From Amycolatopsis coloradensis (GTDB taxonomy: Bacteria > Actinomycetota > Actinomycetes > Mycobacteriales > Pseudonocardiaceae), in NCBI RefSeq assembly GCF_037997115.1, contig NZ_CP150484.1:2250951-2314595 (forward strand): 63,645 nucleotides of DNA, given 5' to 3'. Below, piece after piece: positions 33,154-40,831 of the stretch (positions are counted from its first letter, which is position 1; each line of letters begins with the position of its first letter). Position numbers and translations under genes: made by a program. The notes under the pieces are model-generated. The model saw only the letters and a list, made by a program, of their open reading frames with translations. It had not been told where the DNA came from and searched no databases.

Positions 33154-33931
33154 ACGCCGGGAACAGACCCGCGACCCACAACTGTGCCCGCATCGACGGC
33201 GAAATCCGCGCCTTCACTTCGGGCGTCGCGTAATCCGTCGAGTCGAGCTTCGAGACCAGGGTCAAGCCGAGCCGTTCCAGTTCGGAGATCTCGTCGATGC
33301 CCCAGTACAGCGTCGCCTTGGCCTTGCGGACCACCGGATTCAGCTTCTGCAGCTTGATCCCCAGCCTGCTGAAGATGTCGAAGACCATTTCGCCGCCCTG
33401 CGGGAAACGCGCGATCAGCCGCCGCAGCAGTTCCTCGCCTTCGGACGGCCGCAGGTACATCGTCAGCCCCTCCGCGATCACCAGACCGGGTTTGTCCGAC
33501 GGGATCTCGTCGAGCCAGCCGAAGTCCGTCACGGACGAGCCGATGGTCCGGTAGCCGTCCCGCGCGGGGTAGATCCGGGCGCGCAGATCGACGACCTCCG
33601 GGTAGTCGACGTCGAACCACCGCACCGAAGGCGGCGGGTCGACGCGGTACACGCGGCTGTCCATCCCACAGCCGAGCTGGACGACGGTCGCGTCCGGGTG
33701 CTCCCGCAGGAACGCCGCCGCCCAGTCGTCCATCGGTTTGGCCCGCATCGCGACGGTCAAGCCCATGTCGGCGTTCACGCCCAGCGAAGCGAAGTCGTAG
33801 TCGATCTGCTTGACGGCCTCGTCGGCGGCTTTGTCGCCGAGGATCGGCCGGTCGCTGCGGGCGTCGAGTGCCCGGCCGTACAGCGTGGCGAGCATCGTCG
33901 CCTTCTCTTCGGTGAACCGGACCTTCTCCAT
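33116..33931 (-). CDS. SAM-dependent O-methyltransferase (LCM/PPM1 family)
   Basis: 271 residues of the leucine carboxyl methyltransferase-like family that includes antibiotic O-methyltransferases such as TcmP. SAM-binding motif VVQLGCGMDSRVYR, acidic motif WFDVDYPEV and EGLTMYL are all present. It transfers a methyl group to a carboxylate or hydroxyl of a small molecule; the substrate is unknown. An inverted repeat lies just upstream (33944-33966). The 3' end overlaps the FBP gene. Confidence 0.88.
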   Translation of the reverse strand: MEKVRFTEEKATMLATLYGRALDARSDRPILGDKAADEAVKQIDYDFASLGVNADMGLTVAMRAKPMDDWAAAFLREHPDATVVQLGCGMDSRVYRVDPPPSVRWFDVDYPEVVDLRARIYPARDGYRTIGSSVTDFGWLDEIPSDKPGLVIAEGLTMYLRPSEGEELLRRLIARFPQGGEMVFDIFSRLGIKLQKLNPVVRKAKATLYWGIDEISELERLGLTLVSKLDSTDYATPEVKARISPSMRAQLWVAGLFPAFKKMGRILRMRF

Positions 33932-33943
33932 CGCGCGCCCCCG

Positions 33944-33966
33944 TCAGAAGTTTCACAATCTTCTGA
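33944..33966. promoter_or_regulatory. Inverted repeat TCAGAAG-N9-CTTCTGA
   Basis: Perfect 7-bp arms, centred about 24 bp before the methyltransferase start, a common operator position. It might be the site for the FadR-type regulator encoded next to it, but nothing shows this directly. Confidence 0.45.
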
Positions 33967-34008
33967 AAACTCTACTCGCCCGGATCCGCGAACGCCATCA
34001 AGGAAGCG

Positions 34009-34701
34009 TCAATCCCGGGTCGTGTAGTCGTGGACGTAGGTCTTGGCGTCGAGCAGATGCCGCAGGGTGATCTCCCGCGCGGCCGCCGCGTCCGAACCGC
34101 GGATCGCTTCGAGGATCGCGCGATGCTCGTCGACGGCCTTCCGGATCTGCCCAGGAAGCCGCAACGCCGCCCGCCGCTCCTCGCCGACCAGCGACAGCAC
34201 CGAACGCAGCAGGTCGGTGACGTCGTCGTTGCCGGCGTTCTCCGCGATCACGCGGTGGAATTCGGCGTCGGCCGCGATCACGCGCAGCATGTCGCCGTCG
34301 GCCGCGGCCCGGTCCATCTCGTCGACGGTGCCCTCCAGCCGCTCGAGCACCCGTGGCGTGTGGTCGAGCGCGAGCCGCTCGGCCAGCGTCGGCTCGACGG
34401 TGGTCCGCAGGTCGAACAGCTTCTCGACCAGGTGCTCGTGCTCGGAGAACCAGCCGCGCAGGGGCCGCTCGTCGAGCTTCTCGCGAACGTACGTGCCCGA
34501 CCCCGGCCGCACCTGCACGTAACCGATGGAATCCAGCACCCGCAACGCCTGCCGCAGCGAACCGCGGCTGATGCCGAGCTGTTCGCAGAGCGCCCGTTCG
34601 GCGGGCAGTCTCGATCCGGCGGGGAGCCTGCCCGAGTCGATCATCGTGCGCAGATGATCGACCGTCGCACTCCACACCTGTTCGCGCTCGTCACCCGCCA
34701 C
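34009..34701 (-). CDS. GntR/FadR family transcriptional regulator (FCD domain)
   Basis: 230 residues. Winged-helix GntR domain at the N-terminus (LPAERALCEQLGISRGSLRQ, then the wing RPGSGTYVRE), followed by an all-helical FCD domain with the metal-site histidines (EFHRVI, DEHRAIL, LRHLLD). Such regulators respond to carboxylates such as lactate, gluconate or fatty acids. The start is GTG 34701, with GAGGAT 6 nt upstream (weak leaderless pattern). The likely target is itself or the adjacent methyltransferase. Confidence 0.9.
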   Translation of the reverse strand: MAGDEREQVWSATVDHLRTMIDSGRLPAGSRLPAERALCEQLGISRGSLRQALRVLDSIGYVQVRPGSGTYVREKLDERPLRGWFSEHEHLVEKLFDLRTTVEPTLAERLALDHTPRVLERLEGTVDEMDRAAADGDMLRVIAADAEFHRVIAENAGNDDVTDLLRSVLSLVGEERRAALRLPGQIRKAVDEHRAILEAIRGSDAAAAREITLRHLLDAKTYVHDYTTRD

Positions 34702-34766
34702 GGTGCCATCCTCGCAGGTTCGGCGGAACGCCAGGAATTGTCGGTGCGGGGTGTCATCATCCGAAG

Positions 34767-35402
34767 ATGACTGGGGTGGCAGGGCTGATCAAGGCATGGG
34801 TGCACGGCTGGGCGCTTTCGCGCGGCGTCGGGGTCCCGGTCGCCGAACCGGACGGCTACCGGCTCGACGTCGGGCGTCCCGGGCATCGCGTGAGATACGT
34901 GCTGGCGGACGCCGGATCGGTCGCGCGCCGGGCGCGTTCGCTGACAGAGCCCGGAACATGGCTGAAGGTGAGTGGTTCGCGGGACGAGGTGGCGAAGACG
35001 GTGCCGCCGGAATGGGAGGTCGGCCCGCCGGAGTACCTGATGAGCGCCCCGATAGCGCTGCGGCCGGTGATGGCCGCGCCCGAGCCGTACCGGGCGGAGC
35101 TGGTCGGCGACGGCGTGGTCACCGACGTGGTGGTGCGCGCGCCGGACGGCTCACGCGCGGCCACCGGCCGGGTCGCGATAGCCGGCGGCACGGCGGTGAT
35201 CGATCAGGTCGTGACGGAGCCCGAGCACCAGCGGCGAGGGCTGGGCAGGTTCGTCATGCGCAGGCTCGACGAGGTGGCGGTCGCCGCCGGGGCGGAGCGA
35301 GCGGTCCTGGTCGCCACGGAGGAGGGCCGCGCGTTGTACCTGACGCTCGGCTGGACGGTCGCCGCGGAGATCACCGCGGCTCATCTACCGGAGGAGAACT
35401 GA
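34767..35402 (+). CDS. GNAT family N-acetyltransferase
   Basis: 211 residues; the acetyl-CoA-binding GNAT fold is in the C-terminal half: IDQVVTEPEHQRRGLGRFVM contains the RxxGxG/A pyrophosphate-binding motif, and ALYLTLGW is the usual final segment. The N-terminal half (about 100 residues) does not match a known domain. The acceptor is unknown. CATCAT lies 6 nt before ATG 34767, so it may be leaderless. The decayed VOC gene starts immediately after its stop codon. Confidence 0.85.
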   Translation: MTGVAGLIKAWVHGWALSRGVGVPVAEPDGYRLDVGRPGHRVRYVLADAGSVARRARSLTEPGTWLKVSGSRDEVAKTVPPEWEVGPPEYLMSAPIALRPVMAAPEPYRAELVGDGVVTDVVVRAPDGSRAATGRVAIAGGTAVIDQVVTEPEHQRRGLGRFVMRRLDEVAVAAGAERAVLVATEEGRALYLTLGWTVAAEITAAHLPEEN

Positions 35403-35650
35403 ATGCCGGCGGTGTTCAAGGACATCTGCCTCGACGCGAACGACCACCGCGACCAGCGGCCGGTGGAGTGGCCGGTGGCGATCGAGGATCCGGCCGGTCG
35501 CGGCCCGCTGATCTGGATCAACCCGCTGCCCGAGGCGAAGACCGTGAAGAACCGCATGCACATCGACGTCTTCGGCTCCGCGGCCGAGCTGGTCGCCGCC
35601 GGGGCCCCGAGGGCAACGAGTTCTGCGTCTTCGCACCGAACGAGACATAA
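35403..35650 (+). pseudogene. Decayed VOC (glyoxalase-fold) protein gene
   Basis: It begins MPAVFKDICLDANDHR, the usual start of an actinobacterial VOC protein, but jumps directly to DQRPVEWPVAIEDP, so about 30 residues of the first module are missing. After HIDVFGSAAELVAAGA the frame is lost; the family's closing motif PEGNEFCVFAPNET and its TAA stop (35648-35650) are found in another frame, which implies a second deletion with a frameshift. If read straight through, the frame continues to 35711 as unrelated residues. The protein cannot fold as a complete VOC domain. It directly follows the GNAT gene. Confidence 0.7.
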
Positions 35651-35703
35651 CGGGCTCGTTGAATGTTCGACTAGACACATCCGGAGCGCGAAAGGAGGTA
35701 ACG

Positions 35704-35724
35704 GTGCTTAGGGTGCGGACGTGA
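35704..35724 (+). other. Possible six-codon leader ORF before the TauE/SafE gene
   Basis: An optimal AAAGGAGGT (35691-35699) is placed 5 nt before GTG 35704, which opens a six-codon frame (V-L-R-V-R-T) closed by TGA at 35722-35724. The permease ATG (35732) lies 7 nt after this stop and has no ribosome-binding site of its own. This suggests termination-reinitiation coupling. The site could instead be a leftover from rearrangement of the VOC gene. Confidence 0.4.
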
Positions 35725-35731
35725 GCGCTTT

Positions 35732-36493
35732 ATGACGTGGTGGCACGCGGTAGTGATCTTCGTCGCGGGGCTCTGGGCGGGCACCATCAACACGGTCGTC
35801 GGTTCGGGCACGCTGGTGACCTTCCCGGTTCTGGTCGCCCTCGGCTACTCGCCGCTGACGGCGACGACGTCCAACGCGATCGGCCTCGCCCCCGGCACGG
35901 TCAGCGGGGCGATCGGCTACCGGGAGGAGCTCAAGGGCTACTGGCCCCAGGTCGCCAAACTCGCCGTGGCGTCGTTCCTCGGCGCGATCTGCGGGACGAT
36001 CCTGCTGCTCTCGCTGCCGAAGGACGCTTTCGAGACCGTCGTCCCCGCGCTGGTCGGCCTCGCGGTGGTGCTCGTGATCGTCCAGCCGCGAGTGGCCGCC
36101 TGGGTCGCGAAGCGCCGCGAGGAGAACGGGACGGTCCACAAGATCGGGCCGCTCCTGCTGTTCCTGATCTTCCTGATCGGCATCTACGGCGGATACTTCA
36201 CGGCCGCGCAGGGCGTGATGATGATGGCCGTGATGGGGATGCTGATGTCGGAGTCGCTGCAGCGGCTCAACGGCGTCAAGAACGCCCTGTCGGCGGTCGT
36301 GAACATCGTCGCGGGCGCGATCTACGCCTTCATCGCGCCGGTCAGCTGGCCTGTGGTCGCGCTGCTCGCGGTCGGGTCGACGATCGGCGGCCAGATCGGC
36401 GCGAAGATCGGCCGTAAGCTCTCGCCGAAGGTGCTGCGCGGCGTGATCGTCGTGATCGGCCTCGCCGCGATGGTGCAGCTGCTTCTCAAATAG
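35732..36493 (+). CDS. TauE/SafE family permease
   Basis: 253 residues with about eight hydrophobic helices and the family's glycine- and threonine-rich motifs (GTINTVVGSGTLVTFPVL near the N-terminus, GIYGGYFTAAQG in the second half). TauE/SafE proteins export sulfite, sulfonates or other organic anions. No sulfur-metabolism genes are close, so the substrate is open. The translation start depends on ATG 35732 preceded by the possible leader ORF. A terminator hairpin follows at 36563. Confidence 0.9.
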   Translation: MTWWHAVVIFVAGLWAGTINTVVGSGTLVTFPVLVALGYSPLTATTSNAIGLAPGTVSGAIGYREELKGYWPQVAKLAVASFLGAICGTILLLSLPKDAFETVVPALVGLAVVLVIVQPRVAAWVAKRREENGTVHKIGPLLLFLIFLIGIYGGYFTAAQGVMMMAVMGMLMSESLQRLNGVKNALSAVVNIVAGAIYAFIAPVSWPVVALLAVGSTIGGQIGAKIGRKLSPKVLRGVIVVIGLAAMVQLLLK

Positions 36494-36562
36494 GACCGGC
36501 CCGATGCGCGTGCCGGCTCGTCCGCGGTGCGGGGTTCCCTTGCCTTGCCCTCGAAGAGGAAC

Positions 36563-36592
36563 GGCCCGCGCTCCGTGGACGAAGCGCGGGCC
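36563..36592. terminator. Terminator hairpin between convergent genes
   Basis: Perfect 10-bp stem GGCCCGCGCT/AGCGCGGGCC with a 10-nt loop, between the permease and the aminotransferase stop codons. It lacks a long T-run. Confidence 0.7.
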
Positions 36593-36606
36593 GGCCGAAA
36601 GTGTGC

Positions 36607-37662
36607 TCAGCGCGGGAAATCCCCGGCCGCTTCGAGGAAGAGGTCGTTCTCTTCAGGTGTCCCGATGGTCACTCGCGCGCCTTCGCCCGCGAAGGGACGC
36701 ACGATCAGCTTGCGCTCCAGTGCGTGCTCCGCGAACTCGGTCGTCCGCTCGCCCAGCGGCAGCCAGACGAAGTTCGCCTGCGTCTCCGGCACCTCGTAAC
36801 CCTTGGCCACCAAGGCATCCCGGACACGCGTGCGCTCCGAGACGATCTCCTTGCAGCGTTCCAGCAGTTCGTCGGCCGCGTCGAGCGAGGCGATGGCCGC
36901 CGCCTGGGCGATCATGTTCACCGAGAACGCGACGTAGACCTGCTTCAGCGCGACGGTGATCGCTTCCGGGGCCACCGCGTAACCCACGCGAAGACCGGCG
37001 AGGCCGTACGCCTTCGAGAAAGTCCGCAGTACCGCGACGTTGTCCCTGCCGCGCGCGAGTTCGACGCCGTCCGGCACCTCGGCGTCGGTCACGAACTCCT
37101 TGTACGCCTCGTCGAGCACGACGAGCACACCCGAGGGCACGGCGTCGAGGAAGCGCTCCAGTTCCGCCCGCCGCACGACCGTCCCGGTCGGGTTGTTGGG
37201 GTTGCACACGAAGACCAGCCGCGTCTTCGGCGTGATCGCGGCCAGCATCGCGTCCAGGTCCAGCCCGTGCCCGGCGGTCAGCGGCACCTTCACGCTGACG
37301 GCGTTCGCCACCTGCGTGACGATCGGGTACGCCTCGAACGAACGCCACGGGAAGACGACCTCGTCGCCAGGGCCGCACAGGGCCTGGATCATTTGCTGGC
37401 AAAGGGAAACCGAACCGCAGCCGACGGCGATCCGCTCGACTGGCTCGCCCAGTTCGCGGGCCAGCCGCTCGACGAGCGCGGAAGCGGTGATGTCCGGGTA
37501 CCGGTTGATGCCCTGCGCCGTCTCGGCTATGGCCTGCGCCACACTCGGCAGCGGCCCACCGGGAACCTCGTTACTCGCCAGCTTGATCGCGCCCTGGATT
37601 GTCCGGCCAGGGACGTACTTCGGCAACGATTCGAGATCCGCACGCGGCGAAACAGGTGACAT
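36607..37662 (-). CDS. hisC: Histidinol-phosphate / aromatic aminotransferase
   Basis: 351 residues, class I/II PLP aminotransferase of the HisC type. [20 protein letters not shown] (PLP phosphate and ring contacts), LDEAYKEF and [14 protein letters not shown] with the Schiff-base lysine K217 are present, as is the substrate-binding RPF near the end. It converts histidinol phosphate/2-oxoglutarate or, as in actinobacterial paralogues, phenylpyruvate or other aromatic keto acids. There are no other his genes nearby, so the second role (Pat) is quite possible. ATG 37662 has GGAG upstream; an in-frame ATG at 37722 has not. Confidence 0.88.
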   Translation of the reverse strand: MSPVSPRADLESLPKYVPGRTIQGAIKLASNEVPGGPLPSVAQAIAETAQGINRYPDITASALVERLARELGEPVERIAVGCGSVSLCQQMIQALCGPGDEVVFPWRSFEAYPIVTQVANAVSVKVPLTAGHGLDLDAMLAAITPKTRLVFVCNPNNPTGTVVRRAELERFLDAVPSGVLVVLDEAYKEFVTDAEVPDGVELARGRDNVAVLRTFSKAYGLAGLRVGYAVAPEAITVALKQVYVAFSVNMIAQAAAIASLDAADELLERCKEIVSERTRVRDALVAKGYEVPETQANFVWLPLGERTTEFAEHALERKLIVRPFAGEGARVTIGTPEENDLFLEAAGDFPR

Positions 37663-37759
37663 CTTCGGCGCTCCTACGTCTGGGGGACGGCTCCGACACC
37701 GTATCCTCCCGCGCGAGCGCAAGCTCCGAATATTTACCTAAGAGTGGTCTGATGGAGGA

Positions 37760-38392
37760 ATGACCCTGACGACCACCGTGGAACACCAGCACGCCAACGG
37801 CCACACGCTGCGCCTGACCTTCGCCGAACCGGACGGTGTCGTCCGCGGCGGGCTCGTGGTGCTGCACGAGGAGGCCGAAGAGGTCGAAGAGGGTCTGGGC
37901 CTGCTCCTGGCCGGTCTCGCCGGCGAAGGCTGGCTCACCGTCACTCCGCATCTCGACCGGGACGACCTCACGCAGCAGGACCTGCTCGAAGCCACCGACG
38001 CGACGCTCTCCTGGCTCGCCGAGCGCGGTGTCCAGGCGGATCTCGTCGGTGTGGTCGGTTTCGACCTCGGCGGGACGGCCGCGCTGGTCGTGGCGTCGAA
38101 CCGCAGGCTGGGCGCGGCGGTCAGCGTCGGCGGGCAGGGCGTCACCGGGCTGCCGGTCCTGGTCGAGATCGCGGGACGGCTCACCAGCCCTTGGCTCGGC
38201 ATGTACGGCGACGCGGGCGACGAGGCCGGAGGCGCCGAAGTCGAGCAACTTCGCGAAGCGGCGGCGACGGCGAACGTCGCGACGAACGTCGTCCACTACC
38301 CGGGCGCCAACCACCGTTTCGACGCCGACCCGGACGCGGCCGCGGAGGCCTGGCAGCGCACGCTGAATTGGTTCGACGCCCACCTGCGGTGA
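37760..38392 (+). CDS. Dienelactone hydrolase family protein
   Basis: 210 residues, alpha/beta-hydrolase fold. The family pattern is clear: GLVVLHEEAEEVEEG near the N-terminus, VGVVGFDLGGTAALV as the nucleophile elbow, and YPGANHRFDAD with the catalytic His. In the elbow the nucleophile position (usually GFCxGG) reads GFDLGG, so a Cys is replaced by Asp and the chemistry may differ from dienelactone hydrolase. TCTGAT lies 6 nt before ATG 37760, which suggests a leaderless start. Confidence 0.8.
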   Translation: MTLTTTVEHQHANGHTLRLTFAEPDGVVRGGLVVLHEEAEEVEEGLGLLLAGLAGEGWLTVTPHLDRDDLTQQDLLEATDATLSWLAERGVQADLVGVVGFDLGGTAALVVASNRRLGAAVSVGGQGVTGLPVLVEIAGRLTSPWLGMYGDAGDEAGGAEVEQLREAAATANVATNVVHYPGANHRFDADPDAAAEAWQRTLNWFDAHLR

Positions 38393-38441
38393 CTCCGTTC
38401 GCGCTAGCATTCCCCTTCAGATGTGACAGGGGAGGGGTCCG

Positions 38442-38921
38442 ATGGCACAGTCACCCGAGACGCGCGTGACGGCGCAAGCCGCGTTCGGCGCTTCGGCGCC
38501 CGCCTTGGCGCCGCTGGCGAGCAAGGTCCGGGCAGCCAAGACCGATGCCAAGAAGGGGACCGTCAAGGTCACCGAGGACGCCGCCAAGAAGCTCATCGAC
38601 GCACTGGTGAAGGCACGGCAGGAGCTCGACGCCCTGATCAAAGGCTCGACGGAGTTCAAAGCGCCCTTGAAACTGGGCGACAACTTCGTCGGGCACACGA
38701 TGAGCGAACGTTTCCAGGGCGCCGCGACCAAGGGGACCGAAGCGGCCGTGCCCGTCCTCACGGACTTCGCCGGTGTCCTCGAAGACTTCCAGCTCACCGT
38801 GAAGGCGGCGCGGAAGCTGTACGTCGCCGCGGACGAGGAGGGGCAGGAACGCATCGAGCGGATCGCCCGCCGGTTCGACATGGAGGACGTCGTCGACCAC
38901 GAGCGGAAGGAAGAGCGCTGA
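38442..38921 (+). CDS. ESX-associated helical protein
   Basis: 159 residues, helical and rich in Lys, Ala and Glu, with no signal sequence. It plays the same positional role as the 138-residue protein in the first ESX cluster: directly beside the PPE-like gene, to which it is joined by a 1-bp stop-start overlap (TGATG at 38919-38923). It is probably a small partner of the PPE-like protein; I cannot name the family. Its start follows a GGGGAGGGG about 6 nt upstream. Confidence 0.72.
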   Translation: MAQSPETRVTAQAAFGASAPALAPLASKVRAAKTDAKKGTVKVTEDAAKKLIDALVKARQELDALIKGSTEFKAPLKLGDNFVGHTMSERFQGAATKGTEAAVPVLTDFAGVLEDFQLTVKAARKLYVAADEEGQERIERIARRFDMEDVVDHERKEER

Positions 38922-40051
38922 TGCGGATCCTGCCGATGCCGTGGCCGCCGCGCGAGCCCGACCCGGAACCCGGTCCCGACAGCCTCTACGCCGACATCGA
39001 CTACATGACCATCCCGCACCGGGAGCTCTACGAGATGGTCCACAACGAGCTGGACCTCGCGAGCGCGGAAGCCGCCGCCGGGCAGTGGGCGACCATCGGG
39101 GTGGTCCTCGACAGGATCGGTTCGGAGCTGAGGGCGGCCATCGTCGCGACCGCCGACGGCTGGACGGGCGAGGGTGCCGAGAGGGCGCGTGACGTCGCGA
39201 TCAAGCTCGTCGACTGGGCGAGTGAGACGAGCCTGCGCGCGGACAACGTCGCGAACTGCGTGCGCCGCCAGGCGGACATCGCCGAAACCGCGCGGCGCAC
39301 GATGCCCGAGCCGCCGGGATACGCCCCGCGGCCCAAGCCGCCGGAGGTGCCGAAACGCCGTCCTGTCCCGGTTTCGGATCCGGATTCGACGCAGGCCATG
39401 TCGGCTTCGCCGCCGTCGGGAGGCGGTTTCGCCGAAGCCGGCCGGATCGTCGCCGAACCCACCGACGAGAACGCGCAGGACCTGCACCGTCAGGCCGCCG
39501 ACGTGATGACACGGATGCAGCGGAGCTCCGGCGAGGTCTACGAGAACGTCCCGCAGTTCGTCTCGTACGGCGAACAGCCGAAGATCCTTGAGAAACCCGA
39601 GGAACCGAAGCCGGATCCCGAACCCGAGCCGAAGCCGGAGACGCCCCCGGACGACTCCACGCGCAGCAGCGGCGTCGACGACGCCGGCCCGATCCAGGTG
39701 CGGGAGCCGGTCGTCGAGGCGCCGCGTCAGCCCGGTGCGAGCAGCGGTGCCGTCGTGCCGCCGCCCGGCGTCGCGGGCACGACCCAGGATCTCGGGCAGG
39801 GCAGCCGCTCGGGTGTCGGCGGGTTCGGCCCGTCGGGGCAGCAGCCCGGTCAGGTCGCGGGGACCAGGGCCGCGGCCGCGGGGATCGGCGGCGTCGGCGG
39901 GATGCCGATGGGGATGATGCCGCCGCAAGGGCAGCAGGACGGTGAAAGCCGCAAGTCCCCGGGCTATCTCGTCGAGGATTCCGACGTCTGGGGTCTCAGC
40001 GGGCACGTGACCCCGCCGGTCATCGGCGAAGACCCGAGGACCGACCGCTGA
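38921..40051 (+). CDS. PPE-like ESX protein with Pro-rich tail
   Basis: 376 residues. An N-terminal helical domain (about 25-130) contains WTG at 81-83 inside DGWTGEGAERARD, followed by a linker, an acidic Pro/Glu repeat (EEPKPDPEPEPKPE) and a Gly-rich segment. The C-terminus, GYLVEDSDVWGLSGHVTPPVIGE, shares the PPVIG(D/E) motif with the PPE-like protein at 20311-22260. It starts at ATG 38921, overlapping the previous stop by 1 bp, and its own stop overlaps the start of the EspG-like gene in the same way. Confidence 0.82.
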   Translation: MRILPMPWPPREPDPEPGPDSLYADIDYMTIPHRELYEMVHNELDLASAEAAAGQWATIGVVLDRIGSELRAAIVATADGWTGEGAERARDVAIKLVDWASETSLRADNVANCVRRQADIAETARRTMPEPPGYAPRPKPPEVPKRRPVPVSDPDSTQAMSASPPSGGGFAEAGRIVAEPTDENAQDLHRQAADVMTRMQRSSGEVYENVPQFVSYGEQPKILEKPEEPKPDPEPEPKPETPPDDSTRSSGVDDAGPIQVREPVVEAPRQPGASSGAVVPPPGVAGTTQDLGQGSRSGVGGFGPSGQQPGQVAGTRAAAAGIGGVGGMPMGMMPPQGQQDGESRKSPGYLVEDSDVWGLSGHVTPPVIGEDPRTDR

Positions 40052-40812
40052 TGGACTGGATCCGGTTGCACGTCGGCGAGCTGTTCCTTCTCTGGTCGGC
40101 GCACGGACGCGACGAACTGCCCGCGGTGCTGGAGGTCCCGCACGTCGGGCGGACACCGGAGTTCCGGGCGGAACTGGTGGCCACGGCGAGCGCGACGCTG
40201 TCCGAACGCGGCCTCGGCACGGTCGACTCGCCCGCGCCCGAGCTGGTGCGGCTGCTGCACACCGTCGCGAACAGCGAACTCACGCTGGACCTGCGGCTCG
40301 ACGGCGACCCGGCGTACCGGGCCGTCGGCTGCGTGTCCGACCGCGGCGCGGTCGCGATCGGCGTTTCGGGCACCGACGTCGAGCTGTCCGAGCTGCGGGA
40401 GCCGCTCGTCGCCGCGACCCTGCTGCAGGCGCTGCCGCCGTGCGAGCAGGGACGGGGCCTCTCGGTCAACCTGCGTGTCGACGACTACACGGCCGCGTGC
40501 GAGGCGGGGGAGCGCGGCGGGCAGCCGGCGTTCTCCGATGTCCTGCGCGACGCCGGGCTGCGGGAACCCGAGGTCATCGTGCTGGTCCGGATCGCGACGC
40601 GGCGGATCGGCGGCGGGCGGCTCGGGGCGGCCAGGAAGTCGTGGGAGGGCCGCTGGGTGCGCGGCGAAGGGACGTTGACCTGGGTGGACACCCCCGACGG
40701 CCGCTACGGGCTTCGCCGCGATCGAGGGTGGCTGACCGTCACCCCGCTCGACGCGTCGCGGCTGAAGTCGATGGCGTACGAGCTGTTCACGGGGGCTCGC
40801 CAGAGCGGTTAA
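40051..40812 (+). CDS. EspG-family type VII secretion chaperone
   Basis: 253 residues with the EspG pattern: an N-terminal helix and strand, TLDLRLDGDPAYRAVGCVSD, and a C-terminal part with TWVDTPDGRYGLRRD, which parallels DTEDGRYLVWTE in the EspG-like protein of the first cluster. It would hold the PPE-like protein encoded just before it. Here EspG is the last gene, in the first cluster it is the first, so the two operons are rearranged relatives. Confidence 0.85.
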   Translation: MDWIRLHVGELFLLWSAHGRDELPAVLEVPHVGRTPEFRAELVATASATLSERGLGTVDSPAPELVRLLHTVANSELTLDLRLDGDPAYRAVGCVSDRGAVAIGVSGTDVELSELREPLVAATLLQALPPCEQGRGLSVNLRVDDYTAACEAGERGGQPAFSDVLRDAGLREPEVIVLVRIATRRIGGGRLGAARKSWEGRWVRGEGTLTWVDTPDGRYGLRRDRGWLTVTPLDASRLKSMAYELFTGARQSG

Positions 40813-40819
40813 CGAGGGT

Positions 40820-40825
40820 TAACAT
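40820..40825 (+). promoter_or_regulatory. -10 element, leaderless acetoacetate-CoA ligase gene, with GTTAAC repeats
   Basis: TAACAT lies exactly 6 nt before GTG 40832. It overlaps the second of two GTTAAC palindromes (40808-40813 and 40818-40823), which might be an operator. Confidence 0.55.
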
Positions 40826-40831
40826 CGCGGG

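Noticed and set aside
14478..40812. A complete type VII secretion locus
   Set aside because: Only substrates, small partners and EspG-like chaperones are present; no EccB, EccC, EccD, EccE or mycosin gene lies in the window.
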